The translations under genes and the position numbers were made by a program. From contig JARDYH010000004.1 of NCBI GenBank assembly GCA_029215795.1, positions 206,192,017 to 206,256,016 of the forward strand: a stretch of DNA of 64,000 bases. The letters are read 5' to 3'. Below are positions 11,561 to 38,241 of the stretch, piece after piece. This DNA is from Anniella stebbinsi. Lineage: Eukaryota; Chordata; Lepidosauria; Squamata; Anniellidae. A model generated the notes under the pieces. That model was not told the origin of the DNA. It saw only the letters and a program-made list of their open reading frames with translations, and ran no database searches. Within the stretch, counting starts at the first letter, position 1, and each line of letters opens with the position of its first letter.

Positions 11561-11699
11561 GTTTGTCGTGGAAAAGTTACTGTCTGAAGAAGAAGACGAC
11601 AAACTAGCCCTTGTAGACATTCTGAAAGCAATTACAGCCCTGATCCGACCAGATTGCTACATGTTGGTTGAACCTTGTCCACAGAGGCTCCGCATATAG
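11561..11699 (+). other. Exon-like open segment C ending in a stop, unidentified
   Basis: A strong acceptor (CTTTTTCCAG) ends at 11560. One base then completes a codon and 45 codons follow to TAG at 11697-11699. The peptide is protein-like: acidic (L-L-S-E-E-E-D-D), then a helical D-I-L-K-A-I motif, then a Pro/Cys-rich end. It could be the last exon of a gene whose other exons are not seen, or a decayed one. It does not join in phase to segment B. I do not recognise the family. Confidence 0.25.
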
Positions 11700-12328
11700 A
11701 AACTGTACTCCAGGCTTTAGGTGTTATTCACTGGTAAGAATATAAATAGGGATAAAACCAAATGTCTACAAAAGGAAATTTGGTATACTGTACCAAAGTA
11801 TAAGTTGTAGCACATTTTCAACTTCAGAAAGTGATTCTATAGGAGTAACCTAAAAGTGAAGAAATGGGCAGATCTGTTTGATGCATTAAAAACAGTTGTA
11901 CAATTATATTTATATATCATCAATTCTACTTAATAATAGAATTCAATTGAAGTTCTGTATAGCAGTGAAGACCTGAAGAATAGGCAATAGTTAAAGGAGA
12001 AGCAGACTTGCCAATTTAACCGTTTGAATAATTAGCACTATAAACTATCTACGAACATCAACTGGTCATCTCTCTAAAAATTAGGCATACCAAATGCTAA
12101 ACAAATGCATTGAAATGCATTATATAAATGGTTTTCTAACCAATATAAAAAATACCAAGGGTTTCCTACAACTGTTCCTTCCAGTGTTGCAGCTGGACTT
12201 AATGGCCTTATGGGTACCCCATTTAGATGGCCATCTGAATTACTTCAGTTGTGGAGCATACAACTGACATTTCTCCTGAGGGTGGTTTCAACTACCATCC
12301 ATGCTTTAAAACTGCTTTTGTATTTCTG

Positions 12329-12691
12329 TTACGTTAGAGCCAAAAACCAAAAGGAGGAGAGCATCCACTCACGGTAAAAAAAAAAAAGGAAGAGAAGCAA
12401 GTTCTCAGAATGTTAAGATACTTTATTGTTCACGCCCAATGCGTTTCGGCCTATGTTGTTTTTTTAAGGCCTTCAGGGAGTTGGTAAGAGATGTCTGGGA
12501 TGACTCAGTCGCCAGTGAATATCATAGGAGACTATCATCCTGCTAAGAGCTTTCTGCAGACATCTCTTACCGACCCCCTGAAGAAGGCCTTAAAAAAACA
12601 ACATAGGCCGAAACGTGTTGGGCGTGAACAATAAAGTATCTTAGCATTCTGAGAACTTGCTTCTCTTCCTTTTTTTACATTAGAGCCAAAA
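12329..12691. mobile_element. Foldback element with ~118-bp arms and 17-bp flanking duplication
   Basis: Arms at about 12380-12498 and 12558-12677 are nearly perfect complements around a 60-bp spacer; both carry a 'taggccgaaacg(t/c)' core and an A/T run. The element is flanked by TTAC(G/A)TTAGAGCCAAAA at 12329-12345 and 12675-12691, a 17-bp duplication with one mismatch, longer than DNA transposons normally make. Confidence 0.7.
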
Positions 12692-12903
12692 CAAATAATA
12701 ATTTAAAAAGAAAACACTCTTAGAGCGTCATCACATGGGGGGGAATCACATTTCCTTACCGTTGCTTTTCTGCCCCTGCGTTTGTCCCTCATTACGTCCT
12801 CATTCTGCCCTGAGGGGAAAAAGGAAGCAGACAAAGACCACGTGGCCCATTTAGGGCCGTTTGTATCAAACCATTTTTCCTGCACACAGCTGATCGTGGC
12901 ATA

Positions 12904-13055
12904 TTCTTCTTTGTGGTCTCTGTGCATCACACACTATGGGCTCGCGCCGGCGCTGAGCCTCAACCGGAACTTCTAAAGCCTAGAAAAATCTTGGCGGGAA
13001 CCCCTCCCCCCACCGTACTATCGCGCATGCTCGGGTTCCCGCCTACCTCAGTTCT
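12904..13055 (+). repeat. DIRS left inverted terminal repeat
   Basis: The stretch from 'gtctctgtgcatcacacact' through 'cgcctacctcagttct' is the near-exact complement of 18567-18715, including the 'gccggcgctgagcctcaacc' and 'tcgcgcatgctcgggttccc' blocks. Confidence 0.92.
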
Positions 13056-13372
13056 TTTTTGACCGCCTTGCTGGTTGCCTCATGAAGAACTTCTCTCTCT
13101 CTCACGTTCGTATAGTTGTTCTTAATAGCCTAGACTCTATTTCTTTCTACCTTCTTCTCCTTCCTTTTGCTTCACTCTCCCGTTTATCTTCCTACTAAAA
13201 TAAATAAATAAATAAATAAATTAAATCTTAAATATATCTCGATATCTTACTATCCTTATCTCTGATCTGTACAACCAATGTATATAGGATCTACCTTTAC
13301 TCCTCGTGGGGGTACCTCCCCCCCGCTTTGTTGCTTTCTCCCCCCAAGCTTCCAGCCAGTGGAGACCCCAAG
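13056..13372 (+). promoter_or_regulatory. DIRS 5' leader
   Basis: Untranslated leader between the left terminal repeat and the gag start. It contains a T/C-rich tract and an (AAAT)n-type microsatellite at 13197-13222. No TATA box stands out. Promoter activity here is an inference from element architecture. Confidence 0.35.
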
Positions 13373-15389
13373 ATGGCGCAGACCGCGCTTTTTAAGAACT
13401 GCACCGCCTGCAGCACAAAGTTAACACTGTCAGACAGACATTCAAAATGCCTGCTGTGCCTGGGGGAGACCCATGTCGTGGACTCTTGCTCCCACTGCCT
13501 CAATTTTTCTAGACAAACTAGAAAGAATAGGGCGAATAAACTCAGAGCGCTCCTCTGGAAAAAGGCCCTTGAGACCTTGGATGTACCCGCGCGCTCACTC
13601 GACACGCCCGATACCGGGACCAAGGCTGCAAAGCCACCCGAGCGCCCGCAGAAAACCAAGCCCTCCCTTGCCACGGACGTGGTCAAGGCGAAGAGGCATA
13701 GGGGCGAGCACTCCGCCTCTAAAGACGGGCTGAAAAAGAAAAAAAAAAGTCGAAGCTTCCCCCGACCTCGAAAAAGCTGTCCGCATTGGAGACCCCAACA
13801 CCGCGGCTGAAGCCAGCCTCGGTACCGGAGCGCTCACCGATACCGATGGCGATGCCGGCACAGTCGACGTTGGTGTCGTTACCGATCTCATGGCCGATGC
13901 CCGCACCACCCCCACCGCCAGCGGCACCGAGGAAAGCAGCCCCTCCAACTCCGAGACCCACAAGGGAAGAGGCCATACGGCCAGACAGAAGTCCGTCGGC
14001 GTCGAGGCTCCACATCTCCTTCTCACCACCGACCCAGGAGCCAGAGGAATGGCCCTTTGATCCACTATCTCCATTGGCCTCACCGATACCGACGTCGAGG
14101 TTGACGCCAACCGCTCATCGGTACCGATCGCTGCCCCCGACACCGGCGCGCGACTGGGACCAGTTTTCCGATCACTCGGTACTCTCATGGACCGGTCTAC
14201 CCCAATCTGGGAAAGGCACTCCCCCGCAACGGTTCATCTTTGATCCGTATACAGGGCAAAGGCTCGAGGACGAAGGGGAGATATTCATTATCCCGCGGCC
14301 GCCCAGGCTACCTCTATTGGCTTCAGAGGCGATACCGACGCAGCCCGCATGCCATTCCGAGCCGCCACCAGACCCACTTCCACCGATGAGGATATCGGCG
14401 CCAATCCTGACTCCCTCGGAAGAGGACTACGCCTCCTCCTCCTCGGTGGACGTCTAACCATCGCTGCCATCACCAGAAGAGGATGTGGGGACAGAAAAAG
14501 AGCATCCCCTTCAGTGGAAGTCGTCTCCTTCCAAGAGTTGCTACAGCACTTAACTCAGTCACTAGATGTCGAAGGACAACAGCCAGAGGAGGAATGTACG
14601 GACTTCATCTATGATGTAATGTACGGAGAAACGACCACAACCTTGGCCATACCGCTGATTCCTACGCTCCTGCACACAGCTCAAGAGTCATGGAAAACTC
14701 CGGCGACGTTAGGGCCGGTTTCGAAACGGATAGACGCCCTGTACAAAATCCAGGAGAAGAATGCGGGATTCCTCTTACACCACCCTAAGCCTAACTCCAT
14801 AATTGTGGAGTCTGCTCAGGGCAGGTCCACAAAATCACATTCGGCACCGGTAGACAGAGAGGGCCGCAAGTTGGATGGTCTCGGGCGCAGAGTCTATTCA
14901 TCAGCAGCCCTAGGTTTGAAAATATTGAACTACCAGGCAATGATGGCCTGATACAACCTATTCCTGTGGGAGAAAGTGGCCGCTCTGCATGCTCACCTCC
15001 CTGACGACATCAGAGAGGCAGCACATGTCTTCCAGCAAGAGGCTACATCTCTAGCGAAGCAAGAACTCTCAACAGCTAGGCATCAGACGGATTGCCTCTC
15101 GAAAGCTATGGTGGCCTCCATCACCCTCCGAAGACACACCTGGCTCCAATCATCGAGCCTACCACAGGAGTCAAAGACCAGGATCGAGGACCTACCCTTT
15201 GATGGGGAAGGGCTGTTCAATACAACCACTGACACGATGATGGATAACATACAAAAGGCTAAAACTACAGCAAAAAAGATGGGCTTCTATCCCCCTCAGC
15301 CATACCAACCATATCGCCCGCGCAGGTGGCCTCGACAACACGTTTACCAACAACGTTACACACCATTCAGACAGCAACAACCACTATAG
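13373..15389 (+). pseudogene. DIRS gag-like ORF, frameshifted
   Basis: The start ATG at 13373 (M-A-Q) is chosen because the Cys/His-rich motif typical of DIRS gag follows at once (C-x2-C ... H-x3-C-x2-C ... C-x2-C, 13400-13500). A basic stretch and a long Pro/Ser/Thr-rich region follow. The frame shifts at an A-run at 13738-13748 and again near 14400. The last part (14470-15389) is helical, with an in-frame stop near 14949, and ends in a Tyr/Pro/Arg/Gln-rich tail. The protein would bind element RNA; this copy cannot make it intact. Confidence 0.75.
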
Positions 15390-15468
15390 CACCTGCGGTA
15401 CCCACCTACCACGCACGCAGTCTTCCAACATAAGAAGACCTACACCCAGGGCAGGTTCCGCCAAGCAC

Positions 15469-17286
15469 GTGGCAGGCTGGAGACATCCAACAAACAGCAG
15501 CGTCTTTGACTCTCTCCAGGAACCTCACCTCCCACCCATAAATTTTCAACACAGACTTCTCCCTTTCTACGACGTCTGGGCCAACATTACAATGGACAGA
15601 TGGGTACTGGACATCATCCTACAAGGCTACCGAATAGAATTTTCATCCATACCAACAACAGGACACTTAAAAGTCACGCCGCCCTCAAAAGCCCTACGTC
15701 AGGAGGTCCACTCTCTTCTTCAAAAGGGCGCCATTTCCCCAGTCAACACCCGGGAACTGGGACGGGATTTTATTCCCGCTACTTCACAGTCCCGAAGAAA
15801 GACGGTGGCCTACGACCCATCTTGGACTTCAGACTACTCAATGATTTCATCCTGACAAAGAAATTCCGCATGGTCACACTTGCGTCCGTCCTTCCCCTCC
15901 TCAAACGCAACAGGTGGTTTGCACTAATAGACTTCAAGGATGCATACTTCCATGTACCCATTCATCAATCCCACCAAAGATTCCTTCATTTTATAGTGGG
16001 GAAAGAGATATACCAGTTCACTGTGTTACCGTTCGGGTTAAAAACCGCGCCCAGGGTGTTCACGAAGTGTATGGCCCCAGTATGCGCCTTCCTCAGGTCG
16101 TTAGGAATCGAGATTTACCCGTACCTCGACGACTGGCTAATAGTCTCCACCTCATACCTGCAGGCGAAAAAGGACGTATCTACCATCAAGAACCTCCTAC
16201 ACAACCTGGGCCTTGTCCTCAACCTCAAAAAATCTATCTTCAACCCGACGCAGATTATTCAATTCATCGGGATGCGTCTGGACACTACAGTGGGAAGGGT
16301 TTTCCTACCGGCCGCACGGTGCCTACAGGTACAACGGCTCGCTCAGCGGCTAATCGACTTGAAACATACCAGGGTGATCACAGTGCAGAAGCTCCTAGGA
16401 CTCATGGCATCCTCCGTATATGCAGTACGATGGGCACGCCTGCAAATGCGACCTCTGCAGCAGTTCCTACTAAAGAGATACAACCCTCTCAGAGATGACA
16501 ACTGGAACAGGCTGTACATATCACACTCTCTCCATCACTCGATCAGATGGTGGACGATCGGAGACAATCTGAGCTCGGGACTGCCATTCATGAATGCCGT
16601 CCCGTCCCACACGATCACCTCGGACACCTCCCTTACGTGACAGGTCACCACGTGCTGATAGTATCGGACAACACATCAGTTGTATGGTACCTGAACAAGG
16701 AAGGGGGCACCCGTTCCAACGCTCTCCTTCACCTTACACTCCAAATCTTCTATTGGGCTATTCCCCTGGGAATACTTCTCTCAGCAGTCCACATAGTGGG
16801 GCAGACAATGTACTAGCGGATATGCTGAGTCGCCAATTTCAAAACAACCATGAGTGGGCACTCAACCCGAGGATCATATCCACCATCTTCCACAGATGGG
16901 GGACCCCACACATAGACCTTTTCGCATCTGCGGACAATGCAGTCTGCGCAACCTTCTGCTCGAGAGCAGGAATGGGGAAGGCCTCAAAAGGGGACGCCTT
17001 TACCACTTCATGGGGAGAAGGGCTTGTTTATGCCTTCCCCCCCTTCCCAATAATCTCCAAGGTGATAGTAGCTCTGCAGCGGAGGAGGACGGACGCGATC
17101 CTCATCGCCCCGTGGTGGCCACGACAAGCCTGGTTCTCGTCCCTGCTCCGTCTTTCCAGAGGAGAATACCTCCAGTTACCACAGTGTCCGGATCTCATCT
17201 CAATGGACCACGGCCGTCTTCTACACCCCGACATATCCAAACTACGTCTAACAGTATGGCAAATCCGGCACACTGGCAACACCTAG
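15469..17286 (+). pseudogene. DIRS reverse transcriptase / RNase H, broken
   Basis: RT motifs are clear: V-P-K-K-D-G-G-L-R-P-I-L-D (near 15790), F-K-D-A-Y-F-H-V-P (near 15935), L-P-F-G-L-K (near 16030) and the catalytic Y-L-D-D-W (near 16125). The frame shifts near 15757. After T-S-D-T-S-L-T (16620-16640) the frame hits a stop and the sequence resumes at V-S-D-N-T-S-V-V-W, so a central part of RNase H seems missing. Another shift occurs near 16790, before A-D-N-V-L-A-D-M-L-S-R. The RT core still looks intact; the RNase H does not. Confidence 0.85.
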
Positions 17287-18302
17287 ATCTTCCGCTGCCA
17301 GTACGTGCCATCCTGATGGAGTCAACGAAGCCATCTACCAGAGCATCTTACAACAGAAAATGGAGGAAATTTGAATTTTTCGCCTCCAACAGAGGACTTC
17401 AACCGGGATCCTGTGGGATGTCGGACATCCTGGCCTTTCTACACTGCCTTTATGACAGGGGCCTCAAAACCATCTCTATAAAGGTTTATTTGGCAGCAAT
17501 CTCAGCACAACACGACCTCATTCAGGGCTTCACGGTTTTCTCGCACCCACTTGCTAAACGCTTCCTCAAAGGCCTGCGCAACTTCCAACCGTCAATACGG
17601 CCTATTGTCCCGCAATGGAGTTTGTCAATGGTTCTGGCAGCATTGACAAATAAACCTTTTGAGCCAATGGCCACTATCAACATCAGACTGCTCACTTTTA
17701 AAGTGGCGTTCTTAGTTGCCATTACTTCAGCCAGAAGGGCCTCAGAACTCTGCGCCCTGATGATTACCCCACCATACACTCAATTCTTCAGAGATAAAGT
17801 GATCCTCAGGACTGGCCCTGGGTTCTGTCCCAAGGTTGTCTCTAACTTCCATATCAATCAGGACATTATATTGCCCACATTCTTTCAAGCATCAAACAAT
17901 CCCATCAGCACTAGACTACACTCCCTGGACGTTCGACGTGCGCTAGCATTCTACAAGGACAGAACATCACCTTTCCGTAAGTCGGATAGCCTCTTTGTCT
18001 GTTATGGTGGCAAAACAAAGGGACACCCAGTATCCGCGCAACGCTTTGCCAAGTGGGTGGTACAGACAATATCTATCGCATACCAGTTGGCAAGGAGGGA
18101 ACCACCTGAGGCCCTCAAGTCCCATTCAACACGATCCGTATTGACATCTACGGCTCTAGACAGGGGGATATCGATCCCAGAACTCTGCAGAGCGGCGACT
18201 TGGTCCAGCGCTTCTACCTTCATCACGCATTACAAACTGGACGTCCGCGCTCGGGATGACTCCTCCTTTGGTCGAGCGGTTTTGTCCTCTGTTCTCCAGT
18301 AA
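17287..18302 (+). CDS. DIRS tyrosine recombinase, open reading frame intact
   Basis: An open frame runs without interruption to TAA at 18300-18302; in that frame no stop occurs back to at least 16854, but the recombinase homology begins near 17310 (S-T-R-A-S-Y-N-R-K-W, the SAM-like core-binding domain). Catalytic residues are present: Arg in S-A-R-R-A-S-E-L (near 17735), His-x-x-Arg in H-S-T-R (near 18125), and the Tyr in T-H-Y-K-L-D (near 18230), preceded by A-A-T-W-S-S. It would join the circular cDNA to the target site. Known DIRS recombinases are about 300-400 residues, in agreement. Expression is doubtful given the broken upstream ORFs. Confidence 0.88.
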
Positions 18303-18355
18303 TGCATCATCCAGGGAGTCTACCCACCTCCGTTAAGTGGCTGCTTGTTACTCGC

Positions 18356-18470
18356 CCATAGTGTGTGATGCACAGAGACCACGAAGAAGAAATGCAGGTT
18401 GCTTACCTGTAACTGTAGTTCTTCGAGTGGTCATCTGTGCAGTCACACAACCCTCCCACCGTCCCCTCTA
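18356..18470 (+). repeat. DIRS internal complementary region (circle junction)
   Basis: The left half (complement of 12904-12940) meets the right half (complement of 18695-18749) inside 'accacgaagaagaaatgcag' at 18380-18400. So this segment is the complement of the element's two ends joined head to tail, as expected for the template used to complete the terminal repeats. Confidence 0.88.
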
Positions 18471-18566
18471 GACCTCGCTTATGGTCCATGGGGTGGTCGC
18501 GCTATGCGGCTCTTATTCTGTGGTATTGTCCATCTATCTCGTTCATGAGGCAATTGACGGTCTCAT

Positions 18567-18749
18567 AGAACTGAGGTAGGCGGGAACCCGAGCATGCGCG
18601 ATAGTACGGTGGGGGGAGGGGTTCCCGCCAAGATTTTTCTAGGCTTTAGAAGTTCCGGTTGAGGCTCAGCGCCGGCGCGAACCCATAGTGTGTGACTGCA
18701 CAGATGACCACTCAAAGAACTACAGTTACAGGTAAGCAACCTGCATTTC
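18567..18749 (+). repeat. DIRS right inverted terminal repeat plus extension
   Basis: 18567-18715 mirrors the left repeat. 18716-18749 ('aagaactacagttacaggta' onward) is the right-end-only extension, also found as complement in the internal complementary region. Confidence 0.9.
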
Positions 18750-19137
18750 CGTATTTTTTTTAAAAGTTGAATTAAAAGGTCTATTTTACTATGGAAAAAT
18801 GAGCAGGTGCAGGAGGTGGACGGCAACGTCTAAAGAACACACAGACATCCGTAAGTGGGCAGTTGCGAGCATGCGATAAAATGCTCGTATGATGAACCTC
18901 ATAGTCAACTCTGATTTAAAAAATAATAATACTCTGAGCAAGTTCCAGTTTTGTATTTATAAACTCACTTAAATACTAGCACCATCATGACTACTGGAAT
19001 AAAATGGAGTTTGATCATTTGGGGGTCCTGGACTTGAGCCCCAAGATCCAGTCCTAGCTGAACCACCGGTTCCTTCTGTAATCAACAGCTATTAATAAAA
19101 TGCCACCATCTGTTTGAACCCACCTACAGGGTGCACG

Positions 19138-35427
<16,290 letters not shown>

Positions 35428-35640
35428 CTTGGTGCCTGCCCAGAGACTCCAAATCAAAAGTCTTCTTTGGATTCTGGAAGACAGAAAGGAGAAGAAGCTG
35501 CTTGCGCTCTTTAACCACTGGAGCCTGCTTCACTCTTAATGACTAAAATGTGATATATGGGGCGGGTGGGGGTTATCAACTATCTCAGTCTTCCCCATCC
35601 AGATGCCATCTAGGCAATAAACCTATATAACCAGTTACTC
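35428..35640 (+). terminator. BDH2: BDH2 3' UTR and poly(A) signal
   Basis: AATAAA at 35616-35621, about 190 bp after the stop. I see no CAGTG loop core of an iron-responsive element on the + strand in this stretch. The cleavage site is inferred near 35640. Confidence 0.7.
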
Positions 35641-35699
35641 GGGAACATGGGTGGGAGTGTGCTGCTGCACCGTGTCCTGCTTGTACGTTCCTGGTCAAG

Positions 35700-35785
35700 A
35701 GCTGGTTGGCCACTGTGGGAACAGAGTGCTGGACTAGATGGACCCTTGGTCTGATCCAGCATGGCTCTTCTTATGTTCTTAGATA
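35700..35785 (+). mobile_element. SINE 3' fragment
   Basis: 'ggactagatggacccttggt' followed by 'atggctcttcttatgttctt' is a common squamate SINE tail; the tRNA-like head is absent. Confidence 0.65.
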
Positions 35786-36901
35786 ACTTAGACTCCCATA
35801 ATTCCCAGCTAACATGGCCAAATGGTCTTCTGGTTGGGAATTATGTGAGTTGCAGTCCAACCCACTTGGAGGGCACCCGGTTGAGAAAGACTGGGAACTA
35901 TCTGAGAAGTGCTAATGTTCCTTTTCCTAAAAACCCTTTCTGTACAATGGGTTAGATCCTGACTTAATCACACTTAGAGTAGACCCATTGAAATAAATGG
36001 GACAAGTAAGTAATAGCTTAACCTCCATTGAGATTAGTGGGTATGCTCTAAGCACAACTAAGTCAGGATCCAACCCCATAGATACATTGCACATTTGTTT
36101 CTTATTTGTTGTGCCTAATCTACACACATCTTCTCTCAAGCCTGCTCTTCTGTTGCAGGAATATCATACTTTCTAAGCAGTCAAAGCAAAATATTTTGAC
36201 CTCGATGGGAGAAGGGGGTGAAATACTTCACCCAATTAGTGCATTCATTTTGCTGAGTGCAATAAAGCAGTATGACCATCCTTGTTGCCTTAGTGTTATG
36301 ATAACAGAACCCTTCTATCAACATATCCATCCCAAACATGGACTTGTGTGGCTCACGACCCAATGTCATAAGAATATATCTGCATAAGTAATAGTATTGC
36401 GAAGCTTTTACCGTGCACACGACCCTACATAGAGTGATGGCCCATCATGCTGAGGGGTATTTTATAGTTTCTTTTTTCTCTTTGTTCCTTGGAAGATATA
36501 TACTTCCTCTTTCCTTTTCCTGGAGGATTCAGGTCACCAAATTTTAAGCAATGTTTGTTAAAGTGGGTGAACGGTAGCACAGCTATTTCTAATCAGTAAA
36601 AAGGGTCTTTGGGGGATATACAAGGGCTTTAGATTTAATTGCTTTTCTAGAATACTCAGTTCTACATATAGAATGCTACCAATAAAACATAATTCTTCTC
36701 AGTTTTGTGTACATGTTGTTACCAAAGTACTGCTGCCAAGTGTCCATGCTCACATGTGTATGTGAGCTCGCATGCATATGCATGCACCTTACAGACTCAG
36801 AAATGTTGGAATCATTTGCAGAGGCGTGGTATGCACACAGTAGATGATGTCCCCTGCTAAACCAAAGTGAGGAAATGTAGCTTACTAATGATGATTAAGA
36901 G

Positions 36902-37191
36902 TAGTGTGATGGCCCTACCTGCTGTCAAAATGCAACCACGTGACCAGAAGTGACATCATTTCAGTTTCCAGCCACATGGCCTTTGTTTTGGCAGGTAGTA
37001 ATGTTACTTCCGGTTCCGGTCACGTGGTGTTTGTTATGACAGGTAGTAATGTTACTTCTGGTTCCGGTCATGTGGTGTTTGCTTTGACACGTCACTTCCG
37101 GTTCCAGCCACATGACTTTTGTTTTGACAGGTGGTGACGTCACTTCCGGTCACGTGGTCGCATTTTGATAGCGAGTAGGGCCATCATACTA
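36902..37191. mobile_element. 290-bp MITE with 48-bp internal tandem repeats and TF motifs
   Basis: Complementary ends (TAGTGTGATGGCCCTAC and the complement of 'gtagggccatcatacta') continue for about 55 bp. Inside, a 48-bp unit ('ggtagtaatgttacttc' at 36994 and 37042) repeats imperfectly. CACGTG occurs at 36937, 37021 and 37151, TGACGTCA at 37135, and ACTTCCGG (ETS type) at several places. Confidence 0.85.
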
Positions 37192-37202
37192 CTATTTTTG
37201 GT

Positions 37203-37570
37203 TCCTTCACACGGAGCTTATGTAGTGCGATCAAGATTGGTTACTTATTGAAGTTTGCCTGGCCTTTTCATGACATTGTCATTCTCCGGTGCCTCTCCCA
37301 TTGTTTTTTAGCCATATTCGGCCGTAATTTAACTCACAAAAATGCTGTAATAAATAGGTTAGCAGAATATTGTTGTAATGTTACACCGCCATCTGATGGC
37401 TGTATAAATGGAACTTCTGGAACTTCCTCACAAAGGAAACAGCCCCAAAAGGATGGGGGGAGAAAGGGGGAGTTACATGTATTGTGCCCATCATAATCCA
37501 GGAACATTTCCGCAAGAAGAAAGCCTGATAAGGATGTTGGATTTTTGCTTAATATAGAGAAGCCCTAAGA
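37203..37570. mobile_element. MITE-like segment related to 61165-61495
   Basis: Shares 'ccttttcatgacattgtc', 'aatgctgtaataaatag' and an 'agagaagccct' end with the copy at 61165-61495 ('ccttttcatgatgttgtc', 'aatgcagtaataagcag', 'ggagaagccctgag'). Termini are weakly complementary. Confidence 0.6.
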
Positions 37571-38241
37571 GTGAACAATATATGTTTTTATTTTACCACA
37601 ACTTTTCACAGAAAAATGACTGGTTAGTATACCAACATCCTAGCGCAGGATCAGCAGACTATTCCTAATAATCAAGATAGAGCAAGAGGAGACAAGGAGT
37701 TACAGTTTGCAAGTCAGGAGTCAGAGCAAGGGCCAATCTACATTAATGTCCTGGTATTGAAACATCTGGATCACACATTGCAGCACATACCCCTAAACAT
37801 GAGGGCTTTCAAGTGTTCCAGGCAGATCATTTTAAGCTCATCATAAGATTGAGCATCCCCACTGACATGGAAGTGGCTTAAAGGTACCAGTGGTGCTTCA
37901 CAGTAGAGAAGCTCTCATCTGGGTTTACATGGCAGCCCAGTAGCACAAACAAAAGAGAAAAGCTCTGGTCCTAGAAACATGGGTTTGGTTCTGGATGCGG
38001 AGACAGGCCAACCCCGAACAGATCTTGGAGCTTCAGATGGTCTGTCCAGACTGTGTCCCATGATCAAAAGGCATGCAGGGTGGCTGGACCCAAGGGTGGT
38101 TACAGACTTCAGGTTGAGAGTACAAAGGGGCAACAACTTTGACCAGTCTCAGGGTGAGAGTGAACAAATGGTACAATAGTATGGCTCAAGATGAATAGGA
38201 TCCTTCCCTTGACTCCTGCCTTCTTGAGGGAGTTAAACTTA

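Larger units (their letters stand above)
9725..12328 (+). other. Intergenic segment, mostly unassigned
   Basis: 9725-10260 is GC-moderate and without recognisable coding sequence. 10330-10740 is a MITE cluster. 10740-11560 is A/T-rich with nothing I can name. An exon-like segment lies at 11561-11699. Confidence 0.5.
12904..18749 (+). mobile_element. DIRS-type tyrosine-recombinase retrotransposon (~5.85 kb)
   Basis: DIRS elements are LTR-less retrotransposons that integrate a circular DNA with a tyrosine recombinase instead of an integrase. All hallmarks are visible: inverted terminal repeats (left 12904-13055, right 18567-18715), a right-end extension to 18749, an internal complementary region at 18356-18470 that copies the joined ends, and a gag, reverse transcriptase/RNase H, tyrosine recombinase order on the + strand. 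There is no target-site duplication; both ends share TTC. The gag and pol regions carry several frameshifts and part of the RNase H region appears deleted, so this copy is not autonomous. Confidence 0.93.
12723..18900. mobile_element. ~332-bp MITE split by the DIRS insertion
   Basis: The two halves, 12723-12903 (181 bp) and 18750-18900 (151 bp), together match in reverse complement the uninterrupted 338-bp copy at 58513-58850. Termini are GAGCGTCATCACATGGGG and the complement of 'cgtatgatgaacctc'. Shared internal landmarks include 'cctgcacacag' and 'gtccctcattac'. Confidence 0.8.

Noticed and set aside
13595..14188. 197-codon minus-strand open frame inside the DIRS element
   Set aside because: Antisense shadow of the Pro/Ser-rich gag region.
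36902..37191. CRISPR-like array (48-bp repeats)
   Set aside because: Vertebrate DNA; repeats have no unique spacers and sit between terminal inverted repeats of a MITE.
37915..38179. Overlapping opposed open frames near 38 kb
   Set aside because: Both strands are open by chance; no splice sites, motifs or conservation evident.
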